DNA of 64,000 nucleotides from Heterobilharzia americana (taxonomy: Eukaryota > Platyhelminthes > Trematoda > Strigeidida > Schistosomatidae). The stretch is taken from assembly GCA_944470555.2 (NCBI GenBank), contig OX104134.1:76564678-76628677 (forward strand). Direction: 5' to 3'. The position numbers and the translations under genes are program-made. The notes below the pieces were generated by a model. That model was not told the DNA's origin and ran no database searches. It was given only the letters and a program-made list of their open reading frames with translations. Below are positions 12,679 to 23,379 of the stretch, one piece after another (positions within the stretch are counted from its first letter, which is position 1; every line of letters begins with the position of its first letter).

Positions 12679-13378
12679 TGCTGTTTCATAAACTTCGTAC
12701 AGAGACCAGTGTCTGATTTAACTGCATCTGACATTCCCAAAAGGATGAACAGTGATCCTCAAGTTTCTGAGTCGTCTGTTTTTCGTAAACGTTAAAGAAG
12801 TTTCTAATGAATGACAAAAACCTTAAATCATTCACTATATCCGTAACTAACCGAATATAAGAGGTGTTCGCTCAAGCACTGGAGTTCAATGCGAGCTGCT
12901 TGTTTACATTAAGACCCAAAGGTATTTAGTTTTAGCATGTAAAGGCTTATTAATGCGCACTGTCAAGGAAGATTAAGCAAGGTAAACCAGCAGCCCAGTT
13001 ATTCATTCTTTCCCGCCAACTTCCTCTTTGAGAGCACTTCACGGAAAGAACTATTTCCAGTTTCAGCGGAAAAAGTGTACTGTACTGCCTGCGAAAAGGC
13101 AGTTAAATGCAATCATTTATGAACAGCCTTGTTATTAGCATGGGAAAAAAGATTTCATTCCAGACATTGATAAGCGTGTGCGTAAAAAGTAGTGAAAATA
13201 ACTTTTACTTTCTAAGAGCCAAGTATTTAGTAATTCAGCAGAAAGTTCATCTCTTGGCTAGCAGCAAAGTTGACGTGACAATAATTGTTTTCGACAATGT
13301 TTCTCAACTAACTTGCGCATTACATACTCATAATTGACCGATTTTGTCCAAATCAGAAACTTTTCAACTACCACAAGA
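12679..13378. other. Non-coding spacer between RTE copies E and C
   Basis: Nothing recognised. A 76-codon plus-strand frame at 13107-13337 shows no motif. Confidence 0.4.
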
Positions 13379-13387
13379 GAATCGAGG
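13379..13387 (-). repeat. Target-site duplication, left copy (RTE copy C)
   Basis: GAATCGAGG here pairs with GAATCAAGG at 16620-16628, one mismatch, at the exact ends of copy C. Confidence 0.55.
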
Positions 13388-16300
13388 TAATTTTTTATTA
13401 TTTTCTTTTTCCCTTGGGTTCCTAGTGAAACATAGGGCTTCAGTAGCACGCCTCCATTCCACTCTCTTTTCTGCAGTCTTTTCAACCCGGCTCCATGACT
13501 GCCCACAAGCTTTTATTTCTTCCTCACACGATCTCCTCCATGTCACCCTCGGACGCCTAACTCGTCGTTTACCATCTGGGTTCCACTCGAGAGCCTGGCG
13601 CATGATGTCCCCTAACGATCTTCTCAGTGTATGCCCAATTCAATCCATCTCCACTTTCTTCTGCATGCATATTGAGTGATAGGTTGTTGGTTGGATTGTT
13701 GCCCTGCCAGGGTTCCCTGTTGCTTATTATTCTGGCCATCTGAGCTTCAGTATCGAGCCAGTGTAGGCAGTTGTTGATGAATGTCTGTAGTTTGTTGGAA
13801 ATGCTTTCCGTGACGCACGGAGATTCTGAACCATATAGAATCACTGACTTGACGTTGGTGTTGAAAATCCGGATCTTGTTCTTCATGCTGAGTTGATTGG
13901 AGTAGATCTCCACACTGATTTCAGATCGATGAAGGCTTGTCTTGTTGTCTTTCCGATTCTGGCTTTGACATCCTAATTTGTGCCGCCGCCATTTGTAGTT
14001 GAGACGATGCTGGTTGGGCAGGTAGGTGAAAGAGACAACTTACTTTAGATTCCTCCTGTTGATGGTGATTGGTGCTTGTTGTTGATACTGTTATTCGTTG
14101 GGTGTCTTCATCACTTCCATCTTCTTTACGTTCACCTGAAGGCAGTTCCGTCTTCCTTCGTTGCCTCATCTCTTCTGCCAACTTGTTACTTTTCCCCTGT
14201 AGATCTTCTAGTATGTGCGACATTAAACATAAATCATCGGCGAAATTCAAATCTTCTAGGGTCTTCTCGTGGGTCTAGATTATGCTGCTCTCTCACTCCT
14301 CACGGTTTGCTGCATGATCCACTCAGCCACAATCAGGAATATCATGGGTGATAATAGGCAGCCTTGTCTTACCCCTGTCCAAACTTCAAAGGCATCACTG
14401 AACTTTCCATTGTGGATCCTTTGGTATATGGCATCTTCATATAGCTGTTGAATGAGGTTAGTAAAGACTAGCGCACTCCGTAGTGTTGAAGCAACTGCTT
14501 GTCAAATTACTTCTCAGTCGACGCTGTCGAAGGCCTTTTCAAAGTCGATAAAGTTGAGATAATGTTGATTGCCATTCTATACTCTGTTCTATGATAATGC
14601 GCAGCATTGTAATTTGATCTGCACCTGATTTGTTCTTCCTGAAGACAGCCAGCCTGTTCTGGTCGTAATTTCGAATCCAACGCACCCTTTAGTCCCTCTA
14701 GAATGATTCTGCAAAATATTTTCCTTGAAGTGGACAGCAGCATGATTCTTCGCCAGTTCTTGCAAAGACTTAGGTCATCTTTCTTTGGAAGTTTGACAAG
14801 GTGGCCCTTCTTCAGTCTGCAGGTACCTTCCCTTCCTTCTTTGCAAGCCTTCTGCAGTGGTGGTGTGAGCGTGTCTACTGTTGTCTCAGCATCTGTTTTC
14901 AGTGCTTCTGGTAGAATTCCATATGGTCCTGCTTCGTCAAATTCAACAGTTTTATGGCATTCAGGGACTCCTACTTTTGTCGGAGGGCCTGTGTTCACTT
15001 ATAGTTCTGCCATTGAAGGTGGTATTTCTGGACGAAGTGCAGATGGTGGTCGATTCAAGAGTTTTTTGAACTGGTTAGCCCATCGTTTCCTTTGTTTCTC
15101 CTCTTTGGTAACTAGCTTTCCTTCACTATCTTTCATTGGTTTTGTCTGCGTTGATCTCTTTGATATAATGTTGTCAGGTCTCTGTCTCTCCTACAAGCAG
15201 CCTGTTCTGCTTCACTTGCCTGTCTATCATAGAAGTGTCTTTTGTCTTGCGCGCACTCTTCTTCACTTCTTTTTCCAGTGCTTTATATGATGTACTCATT
15301 CCTTCTTTTCGTGGATCATCCTTGCACTGGTTTATCTTCTGCTCCACCATCTTCCTCTCCTCTATCAGATTCTATATGTCCGTAAAGATCTATTCATTGT
15401 CTTGCCTCTTCTTCCTTCTTAATACGATTATGCAGGTTTCTTTCCATATCTCTTTCAAGAAGTTCCAGTGTTCTTCCTCGCAGGTTCCTTGAAGGATGTT
15501 GCTCAGTGTCTTCCATTTTGTTCTGATGGCTGACGTGAAGATGTCTGTTGTGGCTTTGTCTTTCAGCTCCTGGGTGTTGATCTTGAACTGCGGTCTATCA
15601 CGAACTTTTTTGAAGGCCTTCAACTTGATTTGGAAGGTCCCTTGCACCGGATAATGGTCTAAACCTACATCTGCTCCACTTCTTGATCTGATATTGTGTC
15701 TACTTTCTTGAGATTGAGATGAAGTCCATCTGATTTTTAGTGTAGTGTGTTCTCGTGTCTGGTGTTATGCATGTGGCTTTGTGAGTATCGTTGTGTTTGT
15801 ACACACTGGCTCCGATCACCAAATCGTTGAATGTGCAGAAGTCTGCAAACAGTTCTCCATTGTCGTTCATTTCACCTAGTTAGTGATTCTCTACCCATGA
15901 TTGGTTGTCTTCGTGTGTTGTCCTGTCCACTCCGAGTTTGGCATTCATTCATGTCACTGCACCCATTAGAATTTTGATTTCGCCAACTGGAGTCTTGTTT
16001 AGTACAGTACTGATTGGAGTTGTTTGTAGAGTTCCTCCTTCTTCTCTTGATCTGCATTATTTGTAGGTGCGTAGCGTGGCGTGGCGTAGCATTGTATGAC
16101 TGTGACTTTCCTTCTTTTGATTTGAATCTTGCTGTGATGATCCTGATCGTGGAGGAGGAGATTGGTTCCCATTGCATGAGAGAGAGCATTTGATGCTGTT
16201 GGGGAGATGATTATAGCCACTCGGTAACTCAGCGTGCTCGTAGTTGTCGTCTGGGTGATAATATTGGAGTAGATAATTGACTCGTGTGCAGTTGACAGTT

Positions 16301-16619
16301 TTGGAGAGTCCACTTCCATTGTATCTGCTTTCGTAGATTCTAAGCACTTTCATGCCATACCTCTTCATCTCTTTCGCAATCTGGGCATCCTCGGTTGGTT
16401 CATACATGGTGCAGACATTCCATGTCTTCATCCTTACTTTCTCTTTCATCGAGAGTATACATCGGCCGACTGGCTTCTCGAAGGCTTTCACCAACGGGCG
16501 TCATTTCATCTCTCGGATTCCGGCTAGGAATAATGATAATTTCTTTGTGCTTAACTTTCCCTCTTTATCTGTGCTTAGGACCGGCTAGTAACTAGTGAAT
16601 TAGTTAACCAGGCGCGGTT
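13388..16619 (-). mobile_element. RTE-type non-LTR retrotransposon, near full length, diverged subfamily (copy C)
   Basis: In minus orientation the element starts at 16619 with AACCGCGCCTGGTTAAC and ends near 13388 in an A/T-rich tail. The endonuclease is visible at 16494-16057 (NVCTMYEPTEDAQIAKEMKR) and later pieces (QGTFQIKLKAFKKV at about 15647). RT blocks are at 14998-14507 (LVKLPKKDDLSLCKNWRR, LRPEQAGC), FADD at about 14245, and the C-terminus at 13913-13364. It is more diverged from copies A and B than they are from each other, and carries many stops and shifts. Its final ~0.8 kb is almost identical to the fragment at 21.7 kb and its last ~300 bp to copy E. It lies about 0.9 kb beyond the channel stop codon, in the same orientation as that gene. 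Confidence 0.88.
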
Positions 16620-16628
16620 GAATCAAGG
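16620..16628 (-). repeat. Target-site duplication, right copy (RTE copy C)
   Basis: GAATCAAGG adjoins the 5' end of copy C and matches 13379-13387 with one difference. Confidence 0.55.
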
Positions 16629-17384
16629 AAAATGCAGACAAAATTACACAACAGGAAACCAGTATACCCTTAAGCAACATGGAGGAAAACATCATTTATG
16701 TCATTACATGCTAATGTAAATCACAGTGAAAATGTGAAGACTCTTAGGAATTGACTACAGCTTAGAATTTGCAAGAGATATTGGTTGACTTTTGATACTT
16801 GCAATTTCTTGTCTGTGTACTGGATCAAATCACTCAACTTCTGTTGCTTAAAGCAAAAACAATTAAACACAGAAAGTAAGAGTCACTGGTGTTTACTTTG
16901 AAACCTTAAACATGTGAAAATGTAGTTATGTCAAAGCAGTAAAATTAATGCAGGTTGACTGTATTCGATGAACTAACTCAGTAATTTACCTTGATGTGAA
17001 TGAATAACATATTAGATGTCAGTTGATTTTACGGATAAATCCATTCCATTTTAGGTGAGTTATTCTACATCTGAAAGCAGTTAGAAGAGGAGAAATGGAA
17101 GACTCCCACTTTAACCAATTTCACTTATTTTCAGAACTTATTCACACAAAAAAATATAGCTGACGATATAGTTGACTCTTAGAACAAGGACAAGCAACAA
17201 ATAGAAAAACCCATGAGCTATTAAATTAAGGAAATGAGATTGCTATATGTGTGGATTTTAGACATACAATATTCTACCTCTTTTATTCGTTACCCAAAAA
17301 AGTATTCAACCAGGCGAACCTCATTCTAACTTTAGCAACGACACTGCCTTTCCACATCAAAATGAATTCAATGTTGGAAACATA
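16629..17384. other. 3' flank of the channel gene, no gene seen
   Basis: AT-rich DNA downstream of the channel stop codon. It contains candidate polyadenylation signals near its upper end and otherwise nothing recognised. Confidence 0.45.
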
Positions 17385-17390
17385 TTTATT
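17385..17390 (-). promoter_or_regulatory. Candidate polyadenylation signal of the channel gene
   Basis: AATAAA on the minus strand, about 113 nt beyond the proposed stop codon at 17503-17505. A second AATAAA lies at 17282-17287. The position is reasonable for 3'-end formation, but the hexamer is common in AT-rich DNA. Confidence 0.35.
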
Positions 17391-17502
17391 TGCAATGAAA
17401 TATGTATTTGATCACATTCACATGATTTTCATAAAAATAACATAATCGTGATATCAGAATAAAATTGGATATTTTTCTACATAGAAAACTGTTTCGTAGA
17501 AG

Positions 17503-18559
17503 TTACGGTATTTCATAGTCTACGGCAACTTGAAATAAATGATTATTTAAAATAACCGGAACTGTTGGAGTCAAAATTTGATCACTGTTAGAATACAAAT
17601 TCATGGGATACGGGATAAAAGTAGGAGACTCTGAGTGTGTTTCCACAGTAGGATTTTCCAAAATCAAACGTTTGTGGGATTTTAAACCAATCAATGGGCT
17701 GTCTTGATCTTTAGGATATTCACTTAAGCGTGAACCATCGACTTTATATATTTTCAGTGGATTTAAATCAATACGATTAGAGGAACGAGATTTCAACCGG
17801 GATGGAGTACATGTCATTGGACATTTATATGACCTCACTTTTAATGGATCATTTAAGATAACTTTTGATGACAAATTAATTGTATTGAATGGTAGTTGCT
17901 TGTGTTGTCTCTGTTTATTTGAACTATTTTCATCACTATCATCAACTCCTTCATTATTTTTATCATGTATTCGTAAACTGTTTTCTTAGAAAATGTCACA
18001 TTAACACTGTTGTCATTATTTTTCATAATTAGATTGGGTTCATCAGTAATTTCTATTTGTTGTCCTAATATTTCATTAACACGTTCAATAAACTGTGAAC
18101 GATAAGTACATCTTAACCAAAAGGCTAATTCGAATAGTTCAAAAAACAGAATACAGCTAAATCCAAAACAAAATGAACTTAAACCACCTATCTCACTAAA
18201 CAACTTTGGTAAGGAATATAGAGCTTCTTCTGTCATTTCAGTTAAACCTTCCGCCTGGATTAACTCTAATTGGACAATTGAACGATCTGTAATATTGTCA
18301 AGAACTTCATTTAATTTCTTATAAGTTACTGTACGGCATGCTAGTGGGCACACAGAATTATTCACAAATGCTATGGGAAAGTCAATGGGACATTTAGGTG
18401 GACAATTACGTCTTGACTGGTTAGTATGAATATTGTAACTATCCAAGTTCAACAGTGCTAATTGGTTCCACTTTGTACCATACACTTTACGATAAAGACG
18501 CAGACGGAGTAAATCCAGTGGACAAGTACAATTGCACTTTGGGTTGTACCTTGAGCAGA
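17503..18559 (-). CDS. DEG/ENaC channel, last exon: Cys-rich region, TM2 and cytoplasmic tail (frame break near 17985)
   Basis: The 3' part of a degenerin/epithelial sodium channel family subunit, an amiloride-type plasma-membrane cation channel. Reading down from about 18559 it has NPKCNCTCPLDLL, then RRNCPPKCPIDFP and CPLACRTVTYKK, matching the family's extracellular Cys-rich region, then SEIGGLSSFCFGFSCILFFE, the pre-TM2 and TM2 segment with the G-x-S selectivity filter (G-F-S). The channel frame stays open to 17853, but from 17985 another frame opens and runs 160 codons to TAA at 17503. That frame is Ser/Pro/Asn-rich with a DDSDENSSNKQ segment and looks like a cytoplasmic tail. The two join only with a frame change, from an indel or a very short intron. 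The acceptor could be 18559, 18549 or 18581. Confidence 0.78.
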
Positions 18560-19107
18560 CTGTATGCCACTGACACGTGATCTATAGAACATTGATGAAC
18601 GAACAAAAGTAAATTGTATGTATAAATCATACAGAATTTTTATATCGAAAATGTAAAATGAGGAAGGAAAGACTTTTATTTTTCGAATGTAAAATTGCTT
18701 TACATTTAATTTCGAACTAGTGATAACCTTTGGTGAAAAATCCCTGAAATTCACCTCAGAGGACAAAAATATGAACATTTTGCTAAACGTGCTCACAGTT
18801 TCACTAGTTGTGGTAGTAAGAAAGAAACATTTCATGACGCACATAAAACTACAAGTAATTTCTTTTCACAATCAATACATACACTATGACACTCATAACA
18901 GCGATATTCATTGCTTAGAACTATTTAATATCGATTGTTGAACATTATTCTGTGACTGTGTTAATACAACATCATCATGGCAACCACTGACGATGAATTC
19001 TCAGGATTTCAGGAACACAGATATCTTAAAATTGTTTATTCCCGTTAACATGTTTCTCCAAGACCAAGGCTCAATACTGATTGATTGCACTGCATTCGTC
19101 AATGCAC

Positions 19108-19187
19108 CTATGTAGGAAATTCCGCTCATTAATTCTATTTTCAGGATCCATTCTACATTCCAAGCAGTTTAAAAGGTATAAAAGTCG
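19108..19187 (-). CDS. DEG/ENaC channel, probable small exon (second extracellular Cys segment)
   Basis: Downstream of AAACAG the sequence reads RLLYLLNCLEC, which resembles the Y...C-x(2,3)-E-C block that follows the finger region in this family. The start is phase 0, matching the end of the preceding exon. Two donors are possible. One, at 19157, gives a 31-nt exon that joins the acceptor at 18559 and restores C-L-E-F-C, the usual three-residue spacing. The other, at 19108, gives 80 nt and pairs in phase with 18549. I cannot choose from sequence alone, so the boundaries are tentative. Confidence 0.45.
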
Positions 19188-19875
19188 CTGTTTCAACAGA
19201 TGATGCATTTGTTTGAAAACTGATGAACTATGTGGTACCAAATAGCTCCGTATTGTATCCAAAATTCTAAATTTTAAGTCAGCCTCATACCTTTCAATGT
19301 TTTATATATATGTTGAGCGTTTGCTTATAAAACCACGGTAATTAGGTTTTTCTAACAATTTTGAGACTTGGAAATATGATGCGTACTAGTGCAAGATACT
19401 TTTGTCAGTCACGAAATTGAATACATTTGTAAATTTATGTGACTTTGAAGAACATGACTATCATGTCATGGAAAATAAACGCCAGCCTCATGAATATGGC
19501 ATGGTACGCTTCCAGCTAAATAAAATTAAAGTCAACTGTCACGGAGTGTTATTTCTGGTCATTTTCTTTCTGCTAAAAGTTTGCCACTGACTGCCTTGTC
19601 TCTATGTTCTCTCGAGCGATGATTGACAAGTCATAACAATGAAAATAAGAAACAAAAATACACTGGTTTTTTGACCACCTTTTCAAACTGAAGGAAATAG
19701 TGCTTAGGCATTGGAATAAAATGAGAGATATCAGTTGAAAAGTAAATGTATCATCCTTAGCGAATTAATTAATCAGAAATATGACTTGAGCTTTTTTTCA
19801 TAACTATTAAAAAGATCTGTCAAAAAATAGAAGAGGGGTATACATTTCTATCAGTGTTACAGTTGATTGGCTCAC

Positions 19876-20121
19876 CTGGTCATAGTCAAATGTATTGCCT
19901 AGTAAATTAATTGACTTCGAAGTACATGGATTTCGTCGTGTGTGTAGTCGTTTTGTAATACTTTTACTGTAAAATACATTCAGCAGAGATCCAGGATTTA
20001 TATATTCGTATAAATAACGACCGAAATTGTCAAACGGAAAGCTGTTTGTTTCATGAGCAATGATTAATGGTCGTCCAAGAAATGTTTGATTGACATCGGC
20101 TAGTCGGACGTCTATATGAAA
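19876..20121 (-). CDS. DEG/ENaC channel, second exon (extracellular domain)
   Basis: An 82-codon exon with clean boundaries: the acceptor is GCTATTCAG and the donor CAG|GTGAGC, both in phase 0. It encodes FHIDVRLADV, then a GRPLIIAHE strand and a YSKSITKRLHTRRNPC segment, corresponding to the beta strands and pre-Cys region of DEG/ENaC ectodomains. Exon 1 also ends in phase 0, so direct splicing across the ~17.5 kb intron is consistent, and the joined text (TTFWKI then FHIDV) fits the family's hydrophobic strand. Extra exons hidden in that intron cannot be excluded. Confidence 0.75.
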
Positions 20122-21719
20122 CTGAATAGCGGTAAAAAACAAACAAGAAATTTAAAACGACATCCAATGCGAAATTGTAAAAGAAAACTTTCATTCACCT
20201 ATTAAAGTGTGTTAGTTTTTTTAAGGAAAGAAAGTTATATTCTTTCATCAGGAAGTTTGCATCAGGCAACACTTATAATTAGTGCACAAGTTGCTATTAT
20301 AATAGCCTGACTCCATCTTCTTAACACGTTAATGTTTAGTGTGGTTGAAATCTCTTCCAATACTGTTGTTTAGTTTATATTCACACGAGGATGAAATCTA
20401 CTTTGAAGAACAACTCAGGTCACATTAAACTTGAATGATTTTTGTTTTTGACCCTAAATACGAGGTGTAAATTATTTGGAGTATGTCTGACTCGAAAGAG
20501 CCACTCATTGTGTACTATATGAATTTCAAATATGATCAGAAGTCTTATTATGGTCTCGAGTACCAGTTGAATTAGATCTTGCAACTAGCTGGTTCGATGA
20601 AAAATTTCTAGCTTAAAGTGAAAAATTCATCGGAGTTTTCAGGTACACTTTGGAAGCTGCTAAATTACTCCGCTTATTGATCCTTCTTTTCAATATCACC
20701 TCATGTTCTGACTGCTAGTGGCAGGGAAAGTATGACTAAGATGTTAACCTTGTTACTGAAGTTTGAGAGCTGCAGTTTGCAGTGCACGTGATACTTCAGT
20801 CCTAAGATGTTTGCATTACTTGGAGTATTACGTGGAATATACAAGTCTCTTTAGATGACGTGTGTATCACAAGTGTCACGGAGCTAGGAAGAAGTCAAAA
20901 AGGTAAATTTAATAAGTGAAGCAATCCTTCGAAAATTTAAACTTGTAAATGAATTTAATGGATACTGGTGTTTGTAGATAAGGTTTATCATTTTATAAAA
21001 TAAAAATGAAGTGAAGTGAAAAGCTTCTATATGATGTAACTGACTTCGCAATATCTTTGAGATTTTCTCTGGTAACTTTCCATTTATATAATGCAGAAAT
21101 GTCTAACTGATCGCGTCAATAGGGAACAGTGATTCAGCCAAGAAAATCACTATTCGAAAACGAGAGCTCCTAGAGAAAAATATTCCATCTTCTGTAGACT
21201 TAGGATTACACAATGTTAAAGAAGAGGATAAATAAATAAGTTTACCCAATCATGGATATAGCGATGGTCATACAAAAGGGTTGGACTCAATAAGCTAAAA
21301 AGCTATTCTAGATATGAAATACTACAGTACAGTGTATGCTCGACAGATGCAAAGAAGATAAATAACAAAACAAAGACACTAAAAACTGTGATTACGAATT
21401 TATTTTGAAAATAAAAGCAGCTGAGTCGAAGATTGCATGAATGCCTATTACCAAACAGTAGGTGTTCCCATGGGAAACATATTTGTCTAGATCACCATCC
21501 TCTCTTGTAACAGTTTCGCTGAACTGAGCATAGATCAAATGAGACTTTCCAAAGATAGTGAAACTAGATATTTAAACAATACTGGTACATTTGAACACCG
21601 CGAGAAGGGCGAGATTTACAAAACAAAATATTTCACGAATAATCTTCAGCAGTATACAGTTTACATTACAATGATATTAGCGATTGTGAGGAGCAAGAAG
21701 ATAGACAATATGCTTAACA

Positions 21720-22589
21720 GATGAAAAGACCCTGGAAGATTTGGATTTCGCCGATGATTTATGTTAATGTCGCACATACTAGAAGATCTACAGGGGAAAA
21801 GTAACAAGTTGGCAGAAGAGATGAGGCAACGAAGGAAGACGGAACTGCCTTCAGGTGAACGTAAAGAAGATGGAAGTGATGAAGACACCCAACGAATAAC
21901 AGTATCAACAACAAGCACCAATCACCATCAACAGGAGGAATCTAAAGTAAGTTGTCTCTTTCACCTACCTGCCCAACCAGCATCGTCTCAACTACAAATG
22001 GCGGCGGCACAAATTAGGATGTCAAAGCCAGAATCGGAAAGACAACAAGACAAGCCTTCATCGATCTGAAATCAGTGTGGAGATCTACTCCAATCAACTC
22101 AGCATGAAGAACAAGATCCGGATTTTCAACACCAACGTCAAGTCAGTGATTCTATATGGTTCAGAATCTCCGTGCGTCACGGAAAGCATTTCCAACAAAC
22201 TACAGACATTCATCAACAGCTGCGCCCTACACTCGATAATGAAGATCGGATGGTTAGAAAGAATAAGCAACAAGGATCTCTGGCAGGGCAACAATCCAAC
22301 CAACAACCTATCACTCAATATGCATGCAGAAGAAAGTGGAGATGGATTGAATTGGGCATACACTGAGAAGATCGTTAGGGGACATCATGCGCCAGGCTCT
22401 CGAGTGGAACCCAGATGGTAAACGACGAGTTAGGCGTCCGAGGGTGACATGGAGGAGATCGTGTGAGGAAGAAATAAAAGCTTGTGGGCAGTCATGGAGC
22501 CGGGTTGAAAAGACTGCAGAAAAGAGAGTGGAATGGAGGCGTGCTACTGAAGCCCTATGTTTCACTAGGAACCCAAGCGATTAATAATG
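21720..22589 (+). mobile_element. RTE 3'-end fragment, 5'-truncated (copy D)
   Basis: This starts within the RT domain just before the FADD box (about 21741) and ends after the element C-terminus at AACCCAAGCGATTAATAAT. The ~100-codon frame at 21761-22069 is the same, residue for residue, as the frame read from copy C at 14226-13921, including its departure from the true RT frame. A middle stretch near 22220-22280 differs from copy C, giving a mosaic look. It sits in intron 1 of the channel gene, antisense to it. No target-site duplication was recognised. Confidence 0.85.
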
Positions 22590-23370
22590 TAATTATTATA
22601 GTCATTAGCCATTCCCTGTATCCAGTATGTTGCTGTTTAAGCTGAATATGGCGTGACTCACATTTGTCTTCATTATTTCGTTCAAATAAATATTAAAAAT
22701 ATTACAATGAATGAAATCAATTAAAATGGCACTCAAAACTACTCATTTCTCAAGCTGCACGTAATAAAAACTACTAATGTTAGCAAAGCCGCATAAAATT
22801 TAGTTGGCAGCATGACGGATGTCGGTAGTTAATTTAAACTCTGAAAGCCAATAATCTCAAGTTGTACATGAAAATTGATCTATACTGGATGAAGAACTTC
22901 ATATTATACGAATAAATGACTTCAGTAAGATAGAGATCAGCTCACTGAGCTGAGATCGACTGGTAAGTAGAATGAAGAATTGTGTGAATAATATGAAACA
23001 AGATTAGATTACAGCCACCACCAAAGTGAGAGATTAACTACATTCTCCCTCTGCATGCAGACGTCTGGTTGAAAGTGTTCTATAGAAATCGCTCCCATGA
23101 AGAGTAGTAGTTGAAGCATTTTCTACACACTTATTATTTTAAAATCACTAGAAGAACAAAACTGATTTCCTGTGTATGAGGTGTTTATTAACTGCTTAGG
23201 TATGAATTTTGTTTCCTTTCAGGTATAAATTCTCCATAATACGCTCAGCAAACTTAATGCATGTCCTCCTTTAAGTCCTAGTAATAAGTGATTTTTAAGT
23301 ACAGTTTAATACCATTGAATTCCAGATTTTAATTTCAGAGTTTGTGGGGATTTGTTAATTTCAAGTTGGT

Positions 23371-23379
23371 ATTCATCAT
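23371..23379 (+). repeat. Target-site duplication, left copy (RTE copy B)
   Basis: ATTCATCAT occurs here and at 26690-26698, at the two ends of copy B. Confidence 0.65.
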
